Source: Verrucomicrobia subdivision 3 bacterium UBA693 (GTDB taxonomy: Bacteria > Verrucomicrobiota > Verrucomicrobiia > Limisphaerales > UBA8199). Taken from it: a stretch of DNA of 64,000 bases. Within the stretch, counting starts at the first letter, position 1. Every line of letters starts with the position of its first letter. Positions 51,048-60,526 of the stretch are shown in pieces. The stretch spans positions 62,001 through 126,000 of the forward strand of contig DBMR01000069.1 of assembly GCA_002298785.1 (NCBI GenBank), given 5' to 3'. A program made the translations under genes and the position numbers. The notes under the pieces were generated by a model. It searched no databases, was not told the origin of the DNA, and was given only the letters and a program-made list of their open reading frames with translations.

Positions 51048-52403
51048 ATGAAGAAATACCTCACACTCACACGACGTAGTTTCATTCGCACGACGGCGGC
51101 AGGTTCTCTCGCCCTGGGCTGGCTCGGCGGCCAGCGGGCGCCGATGGCGTATGCCGCCGAGGCGGACAAGCCCGCTCTTCTCGGAGGCACGCCGGCTCAT
51201 AAGGGTGGGTGGGCGCCCTGGCCGGAATGGCGAGAAGCCTGGGAACCCGAAGTGCTCAAGGTGTTCCGCAGCGGACACTGGTTCCGCGGTTCCGCGGCGC
51301 ACGTGGAGGAATTTGAAAACGGCTACGCGCAGTTGCTGGGCGCCAAGCGTTGTTTGGCCACGGCCAGTGGCACCACCGCGTTGATCGTCAGTCTGCATGT
51401 CATGGACGTGGACGCCGGGGACGAAGTGATCGTTTCGCCCTATACGTTTATCGCGAGCTACAATGCGATCCTCGCCAACATGGCGTTGCCGGTGTTTGCC
51501 GACACCGATCCGGCAACGCTGACGGTGGACCCGGCCTCGATCGAGAGTCGGATCACTGAGCGCACCCGCGCCATCATGCCGGTGCACATCTTCGGGATGC
51601 CGTGCGACATGGATCCGATCAACGCGATTGCCCGCAAGCATAAGTTCGCGGTTGTCGAAGACGCCTGTCAGGCCTGGCTTGCGGAGTATAAAGGGCGCAA
51701 GTGTGGCACCATCGGTGACCTCGGTTGCTTCAGCTTCCAGGAATCCAAGCACATCCCTTCTGGGGAAGGTGGGGCCATCACCGGCATGAGCGACGAACTT
51801 ATCGATAAGTGCAATTCGTATCACAACTGTGGACGCGCCTGCGGAACCAACAAAGGGAATGGCAGCTTTACCCGGGGACACAATTACCGGATGACCCAGG
51901 CGCAGGCGGTCATTCTGAGCCAGCAGTTCGACAAGTTGGTGAAGCAAACGGGCATTCGGCGGGCCAACGCCGATTATCTGTCCGCTAACCTGGGAAAGAT
52001 TCCCGGTATCACCCCGGTGCGACTCCCGGAAAACACCAGGCCCGCGTGGCATCTGTACGCGTTTCGCTATGACCCGGCGCAATTCAACGGGCTGTCTCGC
52101 GACAAATTCACCCGTGCGATGTCCGCAGAAGGCGTCCCCTGCGGTGGGATTTATCACGAGCAGTATTACGACGGTTTGCTCGATGAGGCGATCGCTTCGC
52201 GCGGCTTCAAGCGGCTGTGGGGCGCAGAGCGGCTAAAAGCCTATCGCGACAGTTTCCAGGAGTTAAAGGGCAACAAGCAGGTGTGCGAAACCACGGTTGC
52301 AATGACGCAGAACATGCTCCTGGCAGGTCGCGGTGAGATGGACCACATCCTCGAAGCGATTCGGAAGATTCACGCGCACAGTGCCGAGTTGGCAAAGGCA
52401 TAA
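51048..52403 (+). CDS. DegT/DnrJ/EryC1/StrS-type aminotransferase with Tat signal
   Basis: The 451-residue protein starts at the ATG at 51048, preceded by a strong GGAAGGGA ribosome-binding site. The Tat leader TRRSFIRTTAAGSLALGWL (from about residue 8) precedes a PLP-dependent fold of the DegT family: FENGYAQLLGAKRCLATASGTTAL split around residues 85-108, SPYTFIASYNAILANM, MPVHIFGMPCDMDPI, VVEDACQAW and CFSFQESKHIPSGEGGAI, where the lysine binds PLP. Sugar aminotransferases of this family are normally cytoplasmic, so the Tat signal is unusual but recurrent in PVC bacteria. A ceramidase-like gene follows 72 bases downstream. The substrate is unknown. Confidence 0.87.
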   Translation: MKKYLTLTRRSFIRTTAAGSLALGWLGGQRAPMAYAAEADKPALLGGTPAHKGGWAPWPEWREAWEPEVLKVFRSGHWFRGSAAHVEEFENGYAQLLGAKRCLATASGTTALIVSLHVMDVDAGDEVIVSPYTFIASYNAILANMALPVFADTDPATLTVDPASIESRITERTRAIMPVHIFGMPCDMDPINAIARKHKFAVVEDACQAWLAEYKGRKCGTIGDLGCFSFQESKHIPSGEGGAITGMSDELIDKCNSYHNCGRACGTNKGNGSFTRGHNYRMTQAQAVILSQQFDKLVKQTGIRRANADYLSANLGKIPGITPVRLPENTRPAWHLYAFRYDPAQFNGLSRDKFTRAMSAEGVPCGGIYHEQYYDGLLDEAIASRGFKRLWGAERLKAYRDSFQELKGNKQVCETTVAMTQNMLLAGRGEMDHILEAIRKIHAHSAELAKA

Positions 52404-52475
52404 ACCATCAAGTGACCGGGGTGCTTTGCCGGCACGCAGCCGCGCCAAGGTGACGCATTCCGGACGAAGACTGCC

Positions 52476-53873
52476 ATGAAGCATACCAGCATTTTCTTCC
52501 GCAAATGGCGCCTGTGGGGAGCATGGAGTGGAGCAGCGCTTGTGCTCACGATGGGATACGCGACCGCTGGTCCGACCCCGGAAATCGGCATCGCTGTACG
52601 GGACATCACTCCGGAGTTGCCCATCCGGTTGGCCGGCTACGCGAGTCGAAATCGGGCGGCGGACAAACTGGACCAGCGACTGTTGGTGCAAGCCCTGGCC
52701 CTGACAAATGCGACGGGTGAACGCTTTGTGTTGGTGGCGTTGGATAATTGCGAAGTCAGCCAGGCGTTTATGCAACCCGTGCTGCAAACGATGGCCGAGA
52801 AGTTTCGACTCGGCCGCGGAGAAGTGGCGGTCGTCTCAAGTCACACACATTCGGCGCCGGTGCTGGAGCAGACCTTGGCTGACATGACGCAGCCACCACC
52901 GGCGGATCGCGAGCAAATCGCGAAATACAGCCGATTTCTCCAAGGAAGGATCGTGGAGGTCGTGGGAGCCGCGCTCGCGGATTGCCAGCCGGCGACGCTT
53001 GAACGCGGCATGGGACGCGCGACCTTCGCGATGAACCGTCGCGTGTACCAGGGAGAGAAGGTGGTGTTTGGCGACAACCCGGACGGACCGGTGGATTGGG
53101 AGGTGCCGGTGCTCCGGGTCAAAGGCACCAACGGCGCCGTGCGCGCGGTGCTTTTCGGTTACGCCTGTCATGGCACCACCGTTCGGAGCGGCGACGATTG
53201 GTATGTGGTTTCCGGGGAGTACATGGCCTATGCGCGACAACATCTCGAGGCGCACCAACCTGGGGCCGTCGCGATGTATCTGACGGGCATGGGCGCAGAC
53301 TCTGACCCGGCACCACGCGGCCATTTGCTGGAGGCCAAACGGCATGGATTGGAACTAGCCGGGGCGGTCATCGGGGTGCTGGACCGACCCATGCAACAGG
53401 TCCGGGGACCGTTCAAGCTGGCCTATGAAGAGGTAGAACTACCGCTGGTCGCGCCGCCGGGCCGTGAGCAATTGGAGAAGGACGGACAGAGCCAGGACGT
53501 CGCGGTTAAACTTCGGGCTCAAGCCTATTTGAAACTGCTCGAAGCGGGTCAGAAGCTGCCGGACTCCGTCAAATTGCCGGTGGCGGTCCTGCGCCTGGGA
53601 GACGACCTGACGTTCGTGCTGATGGCGGGTGAAGTGGTGGTGGATTATTCGCGTCGCATTAAACGCTTGCTGGCGGAAGACCATCCGTGGCCGATTGGCT
53701 ACGCGTATGAAGTGCCGTGTTATATCCCTTCCGCACGACTGATCAAAGAAGGTGGTTACGAGACCGAATCATCGCTGATCTACTACGGGTATTACGGTCC
53801 GTTCCGGGGTGAGATTGAAGCGAAGCTCTTGAATCGGATCGAGAGCATGGTGGCAGGATTGCGGCCACGCTGA
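52476..53873 (+). CDS. Neutral/alkaline ceramidase N-terminal-domain-like secreted hydrolase
   Basis: The 465-residue protein has a signal peptide (about residues 1-31), followed by a domain like the N-terminal part of neutral/alkaline non-lysosomal ceramidase: IGIAVRDITPELPIRLAGY, VVSSHTHSAPVLEQTL (metal-binding histidines), FGYACHGTTV, MYLTGMGADSDPAPRG and MAGEVVVDYSRRIKRL. Only this domain is present; the C-terminal domain of true ceramidases is missing, which is common in PVC proteins of this type. The protein may cleave amide or ester bonds, but sphingolipids are not established as substrates. It follows the DegT-like gene by 72 bases in the same direction. Confidence 0.86.
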   Translation: MKHTSIFFRKWRLWGAWSGAALVLTMGYATAGPTPEIGIAVRDITPELPIRLAGYASRNRAADKLDQRLLVQALALTNATGERFVLVALDNCEVSQAFMQPVLQTMAEKFRLGRGEVAVVSSHTHSAPVLEQTLADMTQPPPADREQIAKYSRFLQGRIVEVVGAALADCQPATLERGMGRATFAMNRRVYQGEKVVFGDNPDGPVDWEVPVLRVKGTNGAVRAVLFGYACHGTTVRSGDDWYVVSGEYMAYARQHLEAHQPGAVAMYLTGMGADSDPAPRGHLLEAKRHGLELAGAVIGVLDRPMQQVRGPFKLAYEEVELPLVAPPGREQLEKDGQSQDVAVKLRAQAYLKLLEAGQKLPDSVKLPVAVLRLGDDLTFVLMAGEVVVDYSRRIKRLLAEDHPWPIGYAYEVPCYIPSARLIKEGGYETESSLIYYGYYGPFRGEIEAKLLNRIESMVAGLRPR

Positions 53874-54028
53874 GAAGTGCCTTGTCCGCGGAGATTGAAG
53901 AAATTAATCGGCACTGTCGAGAATGCCTCGCTATCGGGCGGCGGGATTCTCCGCTCCCGAGCCGAGATCCGACAACTTGACGCGTGATCGTTGACGTCTA
54001 GCCGGTCTCAGGCATAGCCTCTGTTTTC

Positions 54029-56593
54029 ATGAGAAGATTCCTATGCTCGGGATTGGTGACCTTCCTGTCGATTTTCGCATGGCTCAGCGCCTCGGTGGCA
54101 GCGGAAACCGGGGTGTCGCTGGCAGATTTTGAAGACGCCAACTCCGCGGAGCGCTGGACCTTTTCCAACGGGGCTGAGTTTCCTGGGGCCAAAGGGAGTT
54201 TCGAGCGGGCGAAGGAAGCGGCTCATGAAGGACAGTACGGAGGGAGGTTGGCCTTCGATTTCTCGGGTGGCGGGAATTACGTGGCGGCGAACCTGCGCAT
54301 GCCCGAGAGCGGTCAGGCAGCAGCGGGCGATTGGAATAGCCTGCGGCTATGGTTGAAGCGACCGGAGGGCCATGAAGTGGTATTTCGTTACAGCGATGCG
54401 GAAGGGCAAACCTTTCAAAAACCGGTCGAGTGCCCGGCCGATCGATGGGTGTCGGTGCTGATTCCATTCACCGGATGGACGGGGCACTGGGGTGGGAAGG
54501 ACGATGGCCAGGTGCGTGGCAAGCCGAAGATGCTATCCCTGTTGGTGGATCGCGGGTTGCAGACTACCGGGGCGCTGCTGTTCGATGATCTGCGGTTGGC
54601 GAAGGTCCAGGATGCAGTGGTTCGGGTGACCTATCCGGCATACCAATTCAAACCCGAGGAGGGTTGGCACACGCGTGCGGATGGGAACGGCGGTGCCAGC
54701 CGGTTGGAAGGTCGAAACTGGACAGCCGATTTTTCTCAGGGCGCACGTTGGGTATCTTTGGGAGTTCCAGACCACGTGCTTTTGGGAAACGCGGACAAAA
54801 TCCGGCTGCGAATCCGGGGCAATGCCAAAGGACACCCGGTGCGGTTGGTATTGCACACGCATTTCATGATTTTTCAGAAGGTCATCGGTGAGTTTACCGG
54901 CGAAGGAGAACAGGAATTGGTGACGGATGGACCGCCGGGAGCGGGATGGGAATGGCACGGGGGCGAAAACGACGGCAAGATACATGGCCCATTGCGCCTG
55001 GGCGAAATCGCGCTGGGCGCGGGCAGCAATACCGCCCCTTGCATGATTGAGTGGCGGGACGTCCTGGAAGACGCCATCTGTCCCGAAGAGAAGCGGTGTG
55101 TATTGCTGGCGGAAGGCCACGGCGAAGGCGACGCCGCGGCTTTTGTGGTCCGGGCACGGGCGCTGAGCGATAAACCTATCGAGGGAGAGGTCAGTTGGAT
55201 TTTGCGGGATTGGGACGGCAACGAAGTCGGGCAGGGGAGGCGGACGGTGGTGGTGCCGGCGAAGGCGGAGACCCTGGAGTTCAAGGTGCCCATCGACGCG
55301 GCGGCGCGATTGGGGCGCAAATTTTTGGAGAGCGAAATCAGTCTGAAGATTCCCGGCCAGGAAGTGGCGCCGGTGCGGGCGGCTTGGGTGGCTGGGCTGG
55401 ACCAAAAAGGCGACGCCGTCCTGGCACCGGAATCACCTTTTGGCATGGGTGTGTATCTCAACCGTTATGGTGGTGACCCGGCTGGGTTGGCATTGATGGA
55501 GCGCGCCGCGCAGATGGCGCGGGATGCCGGTGTGAAATGGTCGCGCGAAGATTTTTCCTGGGGGCGCATCGAGCCGCGGCGGGGGCAATTCGATTGGACT
55601 TATTACGATAACCTGTTGGCGTGCGCGCGGCGAAATGGCATCACTGTATATGCCATCGTCGGTTATTGGACGGGGTGGACCAAGCCGTACACCGCGGAGG
55701 GTATCGAGGATTACGTCCAATTTCTCAGAGCCATGGTTCGGCGCTATCAAAAAGAGATTCGGCAATGGGAGATTTGGAACGAGCCGAACATCTTTTTCTG
55801 GCAGGGACCAAAAGACCTCTACGCGGAAATGTTGACCAGAAGTTATGCGGCGATAAAAGAAATCGACCCAGGCGCGCAGGTGCTGGGGCTGTCAACGGCG
55901 GGGATTGACCATAAATTCATCGCCCGCATGCTCGAATTGAAGGCGCCCTTTGATGTCCTGACGATTCATCCCTACCGCACGCAATTGAATGACGTGGCGT
56001 TTATTGAAGACCTTAAGAAAGTATCGGATGAGGTGAAGCTTCCCGGGGACAAGCGAAGGCCGGTTTGGCTAACCGAAATGGGCTGGGCTACCCATACGCC
56101 GCACAATACCCTGCGCCAGGATTTCGCCCCCAACAGCCTGCGGACCCAGGCGGAGTTGATCGCCCGCAGTTATCTCTGTGCCATCGTCTCCGGGGTCGAA
56201 CCGCGCACGTTCTGGTACAACTTCCGCAACGACGGCGCCGACCCCATTTATTTCGAACACCAGATGGGCATCGTTTATAATGATTTCAGCCCCAAACCGG
56301 CCTACATCGCGTATGCCACTTTGACGAGGGTTTTGAAGGGCCAGCGACTGGTCGGACCAGAACCCACGCCGAAAGGGATCCTGGTTTACAAATTCCAACC
56401 GTCAACCGGGGACAAGGGCGAAACCTACGCCTGTTGGAGCCCGCTGGCTGATGCCGAGGTGGAATTGCCGACGAAGGCCCCGCAAGTCACCCGAATCAAC
56501 GGAATTGGCGAACGCGGCGAACTCCGGGCCACTGATGGGAAAGTTCGGGTCAAACTCCGAAAAGGCGCCCCGGTGTATTTGGTTAGTCCTTAA
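54029..56593 (+). CDS. Secreted clan-A (GH39/GH5-like) glycoside hydrolase with beta-sandwich modules
   Basis: The 854-residue protein has a signal peptide (about residues 1-25) and then two beta-sandwich modules that look like carbohydrate-binding domains (VSLADFEDANSAERW, WNSLRLWLKRPEGHEVVF; GNADKIRLRIRG and beyond). The catalytic (beta/alpha)8 barrel covers about residues 470-790. The acid/base is Glu585 in EIWNEPN and the nucleophile is Glu683 in WLTEMGW; both match clan A retaining glycosidases, and GH39 is the closest fit. A Greek-key type beta domain ends the protein (KVRVKLRKGAPVYLV). It is co-directional with the DegT-like and ceramidase-like genes, 155 bases downstream. Substrate specificity cannot be inferred. 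Confidence 0.82.
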   Translation: MRRFLCSGLVTFLSIFAWLSASVAAETGVSLADFEDANSAERWTFSNGAEFPGAKGSFERAKEAAHEGQYGGRLAFDFSGGGNYVAANLRMPESGQAAAGDWNSLRLWLKRPEGHEVVFRYSDAEGQTFQKPVECPADRWVSVLIPFTGWTGHWGGKDDGQVRGKPKMLSLLVDRGLQTTGALLFDDLRLAKVQDAVVRVTYPAYQFKPEEGWHTRADGNGGASRLEGRNWTADFSQGARWVSLGVPDHVLLGNADKIRLRIRGNAKGHPVRLVLHTHFMIFQKVIGEFTGEGEQELVTDGPPGAGWEWHGGENDGKIHGPLRLGEIALGAGSNTAPCMIEWRDVLEDAICPEEKRCVLLAEGHGEGDAAAFVVRARALSDKPIEGEVSWILRDWDGNEVGQGRRTVVVPAKAETLEFKVPIDAAARLGRKFLESEISLKIPGQEVAPVRAAWVAGLDQKGDAVLAPESPFGMGVYLNRYGGDPAGLALMERAAQMARDAGVKWSREDFSWGRIEPRRGQFDWTYYDNLLACARRNGITVYAIVGYWTGWTKPYTAEGIEDYVQFLRAMVRRYQKEIRQWEIWNEPNIFFWQGPKDLYAEMLTRSYAAIKEIDPGAQVLGLSTAGIDHKFIARMLELKAPFDVLTIHPYRTQLNDVAFIEDLKKVSDEVKLPGDKRRPVWLTEMGWATHTPHNTLRQDFAPNSLRTQAELIARSYLCAIVSGVEPRTFWYNFRNDGADPIYFEHQMGIVYNDFSPKPAYIAYATLTRVLKGQRLVGPEPTPKGILVYKFQPSTGDKGETYACWSPLADAEVELPTKAPQVTRINGIGERGELRATDGKVRVKLRKGAPVYLVSP

Positions 56594-56609
56594 GTCGCGA
56601 CGCGCGGCG

Positions 56610-57323
56610 TCACTGGGTCGACTGCGTCAGGAGGCAGCGAAATCCGAACGTGTTTTTGCGATCATCGGGACCGTTGCTGTACCAGCGAAAATTGGGCCTC
56701 AGGTTCATTTCGAGGAAGGAATTCCAAGCGCCTCCTTTGAGGACGCGGAAGGGTTTGTCACTCGGGTCGAGGCACCATTGCCAAACATTGCCGCGGGTAT
56801 CGTAGAGCCCCAGCGAGTTTGGGGGGAGCGAACCCACCGGCGCGGGGCCGCTGCGGTTGCCATGCTCGCTCGTGACCGCCTGATCGAGGGTGGCGTCGGC
56901 CATCAGCATTTCCCATTGGGCCTGGGTCGGCAGGGTGTAGCTCCAGCCTTTCGGCAGCATTTCTTCCTTCGCTTCCGCTTCGTTTAATTGCGAGCAGAAA
57001 CTCATCGCTTGGTTCCAACTCACCGAATCCACCGGGTTCAGCTCATTTTGAAACTGGCTGGGGTTCGAGTTGGCGACCTTCTCGAATTCCTTCTGCGTTA
57101 CGAGGTACTTGCCGGCCCAGAGGTTCTCCGAGATTTTCACCAGGACCATGCCGGCAGCATTGGTGAATTCATTCCCCATCATCAGGTCGGTGATGGTCGG
57201 CTTATTCGTAGAAACGCCGCCGGCAGGTTCGGCGGCGATGGCATTGGTGGCGACTTGGGCGAACAACGGAAAGCTGACGCTGATGGTGAGAGCGACAATG
57301 ACCCCGGCGACGGCGCGTTTCAT
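56610..57323 (-). CDS. SUMF1/FGE-like protein without the FGE active-site cysteines
   Basis: The 237-residue protein starts at an ATG at 57323 with a signal peptide (MKRAVAGVIVALTISVSF). The rest is a formylglycine-generating enzyme-type (SUMF1) fold: GMVLVKISENLWAGKYLVTQKEFEKV, NPVDSVSWNQAMSFCSQL, YTLPTQAQWEMLM, GLYDTRGNVWQWCLDP and FRVLKGGAWNSFLE. In true FGE the segment after GGS carries two cysteines, which are absent here. This fits the large family of FGE-like proteins in PVC bacteria that do other chemistry or structural jobs. It is convergent with the glycoside hydrolase gene, 16 bases apart. Confidence 0.85.
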   Translation of the reverse strand: MKRAVAGVIVALTISVSFPLFAQVATNAIAAEPAGGVSTNKPTITDLMMGNEFTNAAGMVLVKISENLWAGKYLVTQKEFEKVANSNPSQFQNELNPVDSVSWNQAMSFCSQLNEAEAKEEMLPKGWSYTLPTQAQWEMLMADATLDQAVTSEHGNRSGPAPVGSLPPNSLGLYDTRGNVWQWCLDPSDKPFRVLKGGAWNSFLEMNLRPNFRWYSNGPDDRKNTFGFRCLLTQSTQ

Positions 57324-57431
57324 ACCATAAAGCCAACATCTGAAACGCCCGGAAGTCAAGCGATTCAGGCCTGCCGGAGCTTACGGATTATTACGGAAGC
57401 TCGGCTCGACCTTCGATGTTAAGATGTTTAA

Positions 57432-58007
57432 TCAGAGATACTTCGCCAGCTCAGCCTGGCTCGCGGCGAATACTTCTTTGTGCAGCGAATTGCCGTTGGC
57501 GTCCATGGTAACCACAGCGGGGAACTGGACGGTTTCGAATTCCCAGATGGCTTCCGGGGCGCCGAATTTTTCCATGAAATGAACATTGGGGACGCGCTTG
57601 ATGCACTCGGCCAGCACCTGTGCGGCGCCGCCGATGGCGTGCAAATACACGCAGCCATATTCTTTGCAGGCGGCCAGCGTACGCTCGCCCATGCCGCCTT
57701 TGCCGATCACGCCGCGCAGACCAAAATCCCGGATCACCTGCCACTGGTAGGGTTCCTCGCGGATCGAAGTGGTGGGGCCGGCGGCCACGCATTTCCACTG
57801 GCCCTGGTCGTCCTTGATGATGACTGGGCCGCAGTGGTAGAGCACGCCGCCTTTGAAATCCACACCGGCGGGTAGTTGGCCACCCTCATGGAGGTATTTG
57901 TGGACTGCGTCGCGGCCGGTGAACATCCGTCCGGTAACCAGCACTTCATCCCCAACCTTGAGGCTGCGGATGATTTCTTCGGAAATTGGAGTCTTGAGTT
58001 CGATCAT
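57432..58007 (-). CDS. Class I fumarate hydratase, beta subunit
   Basis: The 191-residue protein is the C-terminal (beta) half of a class I, iron-sulfur fumarase. It starts at an ATG at 58007; the frame extends a further 16 residues upstream over the alpha gene end. Motifs are LKVGDEVLVTGRMFTGRDAVHKYL near residue 16, GGVLYHCGPVI, AAGPTTSIREEPY (arginine and serine of the fold), VIGKGGMGERT and AVVTMDANGNSLHKEV. In this type the alpha and beta subunits form one active site that hydrates fumarate to malate in the citric acid cycle. It lies 22 bases after the alpha subunit stop. A related tartrate dehydratase cannot be fully excluded. Confidence 0.89.
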   Translation of the reverse strand: MIELKTPISEEIIRSLKVGDEVLVTGRMFTGRDAVHKYLHEGGQLPAGVDFKGGVLYHCGPVIIKDDQGQWKCVAAGPTTSIREEPYQWQVIRDFGLRGVIGKGGMGERTLAACKEYGCVYLHAIGGAAQVLAECIKRVPNVHFMEKFGAPEAIWEFETVQFPAVVTMDANGNSLHKEVFAASQAELAKYL

Positions 58008-58029
58008 AGCATTCCTTGGAAACGGTCCA

Positions 58030-58908
58030 TTAATACAACCACTTTTGGACGGCACCTTCCGCGTCCAGAACCATTCCCTGGCGGCGGTAAGCCCAGCACA
58101 TATAGCTCACGCTGACAAAATAAGAGGCCGGCAGTCGGTTGAGTACGCCGATCTTGGTCCCGAGGAGGGTAGTTTTGCCGCCGAATCCCATCGGGCCGAT
58201 CCCCAGTTTATTGGCGGTTTCGACAATGTCCTTCTCCAACGTGGCCAGTTCAGGGTTGGGATTCTGATCGTCGAGCGAGCGGAGCAACTGCTGTTTGGAA
58301 TGCTCGTAACCGGTGGCGCGATCGCCGCCGATGCACACGCCGAGGATGCCGGGACCGCAGCCTTTGCCTTGCGCCTGCAGGACCGCATCCAGGATGGCTT
58401 TGCGGCAGCCATCCAGGTCGCGATTGGCTTTGAGCTTCTCGTTGGGCAGGGAATACTGCGCGCCGACATTTTCGCAGCCGCCTCCTTTGAGCACGAGCCG
58501 GACCGAAATCTCGGGCGAGCGGTGTTGGTGAAAATGAACGGTGGGCGAGCCCGGCCCGAGGTTGGTGCCATCGTTCTTGCCGGTGATGGAATCCACCGAG
58601 TTTTGGCGCAGGTAACCTTTCTTGGTGGCGGTTTTGACCGCCTCGCGCGCCTGCTCCTCGAACGCGATTTGATCCAGGGAAGCCGGAGCTTCCACGTAGA
58701 AGATGATGCTGCCGGTATCCTGGCAGATGGGTTGAGATTTGTTGCGCGCCAAAGCGATGTTCTGATCGATGATCTGCATCGCGTTCGCGGCGATGGTGCC
58801 TTTCTTTTCCTGTTCGAGAGAGGCCAAGATCGCCCGGTGTACATCGTCCGGGATCACCGTCGAAGTGCGCCGGATCAATTCCAATAATGATTCAAACAAA
58901 CGATTCAT
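58030..58908 (-). CDS. Class I fumarate hydratase, alpha subunit
   Basis: The 292-residue protein is the N-terminal (alpha) half of class I fumarase and binds a 4Fe-4S cluster. The cluster cysteines appear as QPICQDTG near residue 71, GGCENVG near 155 and CGPGILGVC near 190, the latter followed by IGGDRATGYEHSKQ. GTNLGPGSPTVHFHQH and GIGPMGFGGKTT are also typical. I chose the ATG at 58908. The beta subunit gene lies 22 bases downstream in the same direction, and the two halves together match the single-chain FumA/FumB type. The enzyme belongs to the citric acid cycle, as does dihydrolipoyl dehydrogenase encoded further downstream. Confidence 0.9.
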   Translation of the reverse strand: MNRLFESLLELIRRTSTVIPDDVHRAILASLEQEKKGTIAANAMQIIDQNIALARNKSQPICQDTGSIIFYVEAPASLDQIAFEEQAREAVKTATKKGYLRQNSVDSITGKNDGTNLGPGSPTVHFHQHRSPEISVRLVLKGGGCENVGAQYSLPNEKLKANRDLDGCRKAILDAVLQAQGKGCGPGILGVCIGGDRATGYEHSKQQLLRSLDDQNPNPELATLEKDIVETANKLGIGPMGFGGKTTLLGTKIGVLNRLPASYFVSVSYMCWAYRRQGMVLDAEGAVQKWLY

Positions 58909-59134
58909 CCGGTTAAAATTTAATCGGCTGAAGAGCACAAGTCAAAGCGAGAAAGTCATCCACGTAGTATCAGATGTGTGTATGATGTGAACCGCTCCAA
59001 CTGAGGGGGGTCGATGCAGGCATGCGCGGTCCACCACCGCAATTCTCTCGCACGGTGCGCAGATTCCCAGGCACGTGAAGAATCCCGGCGGCGATGTTGC
59101 TTTGGAGCAACACCACGCGTCGTTCGGTGCCTGA

Positions 59135-60526
59135 TCAGAAGTGAATGGCGCGGCCGCTCACGGCCATGGCGGCTTCCTTCAGAGCTTCTCCCAGGGTGGG
59201 GTGCGCATGGCAGGCGCGGGCGAGGTCTTCGCTGCTCGCCCCGAAGGAGATCGCCACGGCGGCTTCGTTTATCAAGTCGCCCGCGTGGGCCCCAATAATA
59301 TGCACGCCGAGAACCCGATCAGTTTTGGCATCCGCCAGCACCTTGGCAAAACCATCCAGGTGCCCAACGGTGCGGGCTCGGCCGTTGGCCCGGAACGGAA
59401 ACAGCCCTTTCTTGAAATCCACACCGGCGTCCCGCAATTGTTCCTCGGTTTTGCCAACGGACCCGATTTCCGGATCGGTATAGGCGACGCCGGGGATGGC
59501 ATCGTAATTGACATGTCCCTGGCCGGTGACGATGTGCTCAACGCAGGCGACGCCCTCCTCCTCGGCTTTGTGCGCGAGCATGGGGCCGGGGATGGCATCC
59601 CCGATCGCATAAATTCCGGCGGCCGAGGTTGCGAAGTGGCTATTCACCGGGATGCATCCACGTTTGTCGGGCGTGATGCCCAGGTTTTCCAGCCCCAGTT
59701 GCGCGGTATTAGGTTTGCGGCCCACAGCCATCAGGACGCGGTCGCACTGTATGGGTTCCGCGCCTTCGCACTCCACCACACACTGGCCGTCGGTCACGCG
59801 GGCCCCGGTCACTTTGGCGCTCAAACGGAAGTTCAGTCCCTGCTTTTCGAAAATCTTTTTTGCTTCCGAGGCGACTTCATTGTCCATGCCAAAGAGAATG
59901 CGGTCGAGGTATTCGACCACGGTTACCTTGGCTCCCAGCCTTCTCCAAACCGAGCCGAGTTCCAGCCCGATGTAGCCGGCCCCAATAACGACCAGGTGCT
60001 GGGGCACCTCTGGGTAAGACAACGCCTCGGTACTGGTCCCGATCCGGTCGCCGTCCAGGGTGACTCCGGGCAGGCTCGATGCCTGACTGCCGGTCGCGAA
60101 GATGATGTGCCTGGCCTTCAGCTCCAGCGCGCCGTTCGCCTGTTCTACGACGACTTTGCCCGGCTCCTGCAACCGGCCCCGGCCCAAATAACGAGTGACT
60201 TTGTTCTTCTTGAACAGGGCTTCAATCCCTTTCGTCAGCATCATGACCGCTTGTGTCTTGCGCTGCATCATGGCGGGCAGATTGAGTTTCACCCCCGGAC
60301 AATCGATGCCAAACGCGCCCAGTTTTTCACGAGCCTCGAGGTATTTGGCGCTGGCCTCGAGCAACGCCTTGCTGGGAATACAACCGATGCGCAGGCAGGT
60401 ACCGCCGAGGGCTGGTTCCAACTCCACGCAGGCGGTGTTCAGGCCCAACTGCGCCGCCCGGATCGCCGCCACGTAGCCGCCCGGTCCCGCCCCGATCACT
60501 ACCAAATCATGTTCCTGCTGTTGCAT
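59135..60526 (-). CDS. lpdA: Dihydrolipoyl dehydrogenase (E3)
   Basis: The 463-residue flavoprotein reoxidises dihydrolipoamide in 2-oxoacid dehydrogenase complexes and the glycine cleavage system. It has the FAD motif VVIGAGPGGYVAAIRAAQLG (residues 9-28), the redox disulfide C44-LRIG-C49, the NAD-binding VVIGAGYIGLELGSVW, IYAIGDAIPGPMLAHKAEEEG, and the C-terminal base HAHPTLGEAL. The family is 460-480 residues, so this is full length. The upstream gene region on this strand holds a divergent short gap; no E1 or E2 gene is adjacent in the window. Confidence 0.94.
   Translation of the reverse strand: MQQQEHDLVVIGAGPGGYVAAIRAAQLGLNTACVELEPALGGTCLRIGCIPSKALLEASAKYLEAREKLGAFGIDCPGVKLNLPAMMQRKTQAVMMLTKGIEALFKKNKVTRYLGRGRLQEPGKVVVEQANGALELKARHIIFATGSQASSLPGVTLDGDRIGTSTEALSYPEVPQHLVVIGAGYIGLELGSVWRRLGAKVTVVEYLDRILFGMDNEVASEAKKIFEKQGLNFRLSAKVTGARVTDGQCVVECEGAEPIQCDRVLMAVGRKPNTAQLGLENLGITPDKRGCIPVNSHFATSAAGIYAIGDAIPGPMLAHKAEEEGVACVEHIVTGQGHVNYDAIPGVAYTDPEIGSVGKTEEQLRDAGVDFKKGLFPFRANGRARTVGHLDGFAKVLADAKTDRVLGVHIIGAHAGDLINEAAVAISFGASSEDLARACHAHPTLGEALKEAAMAVSGRAIHF

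Noticed and set aside
59096..59111. Short GTTGCT-TTGG-AGCAAC hairpin downstream of lpdA
   Set aside because: The six-base stem lacks a T-run on the lpdA strand, and its support as terminator is too weak to list as a feature.
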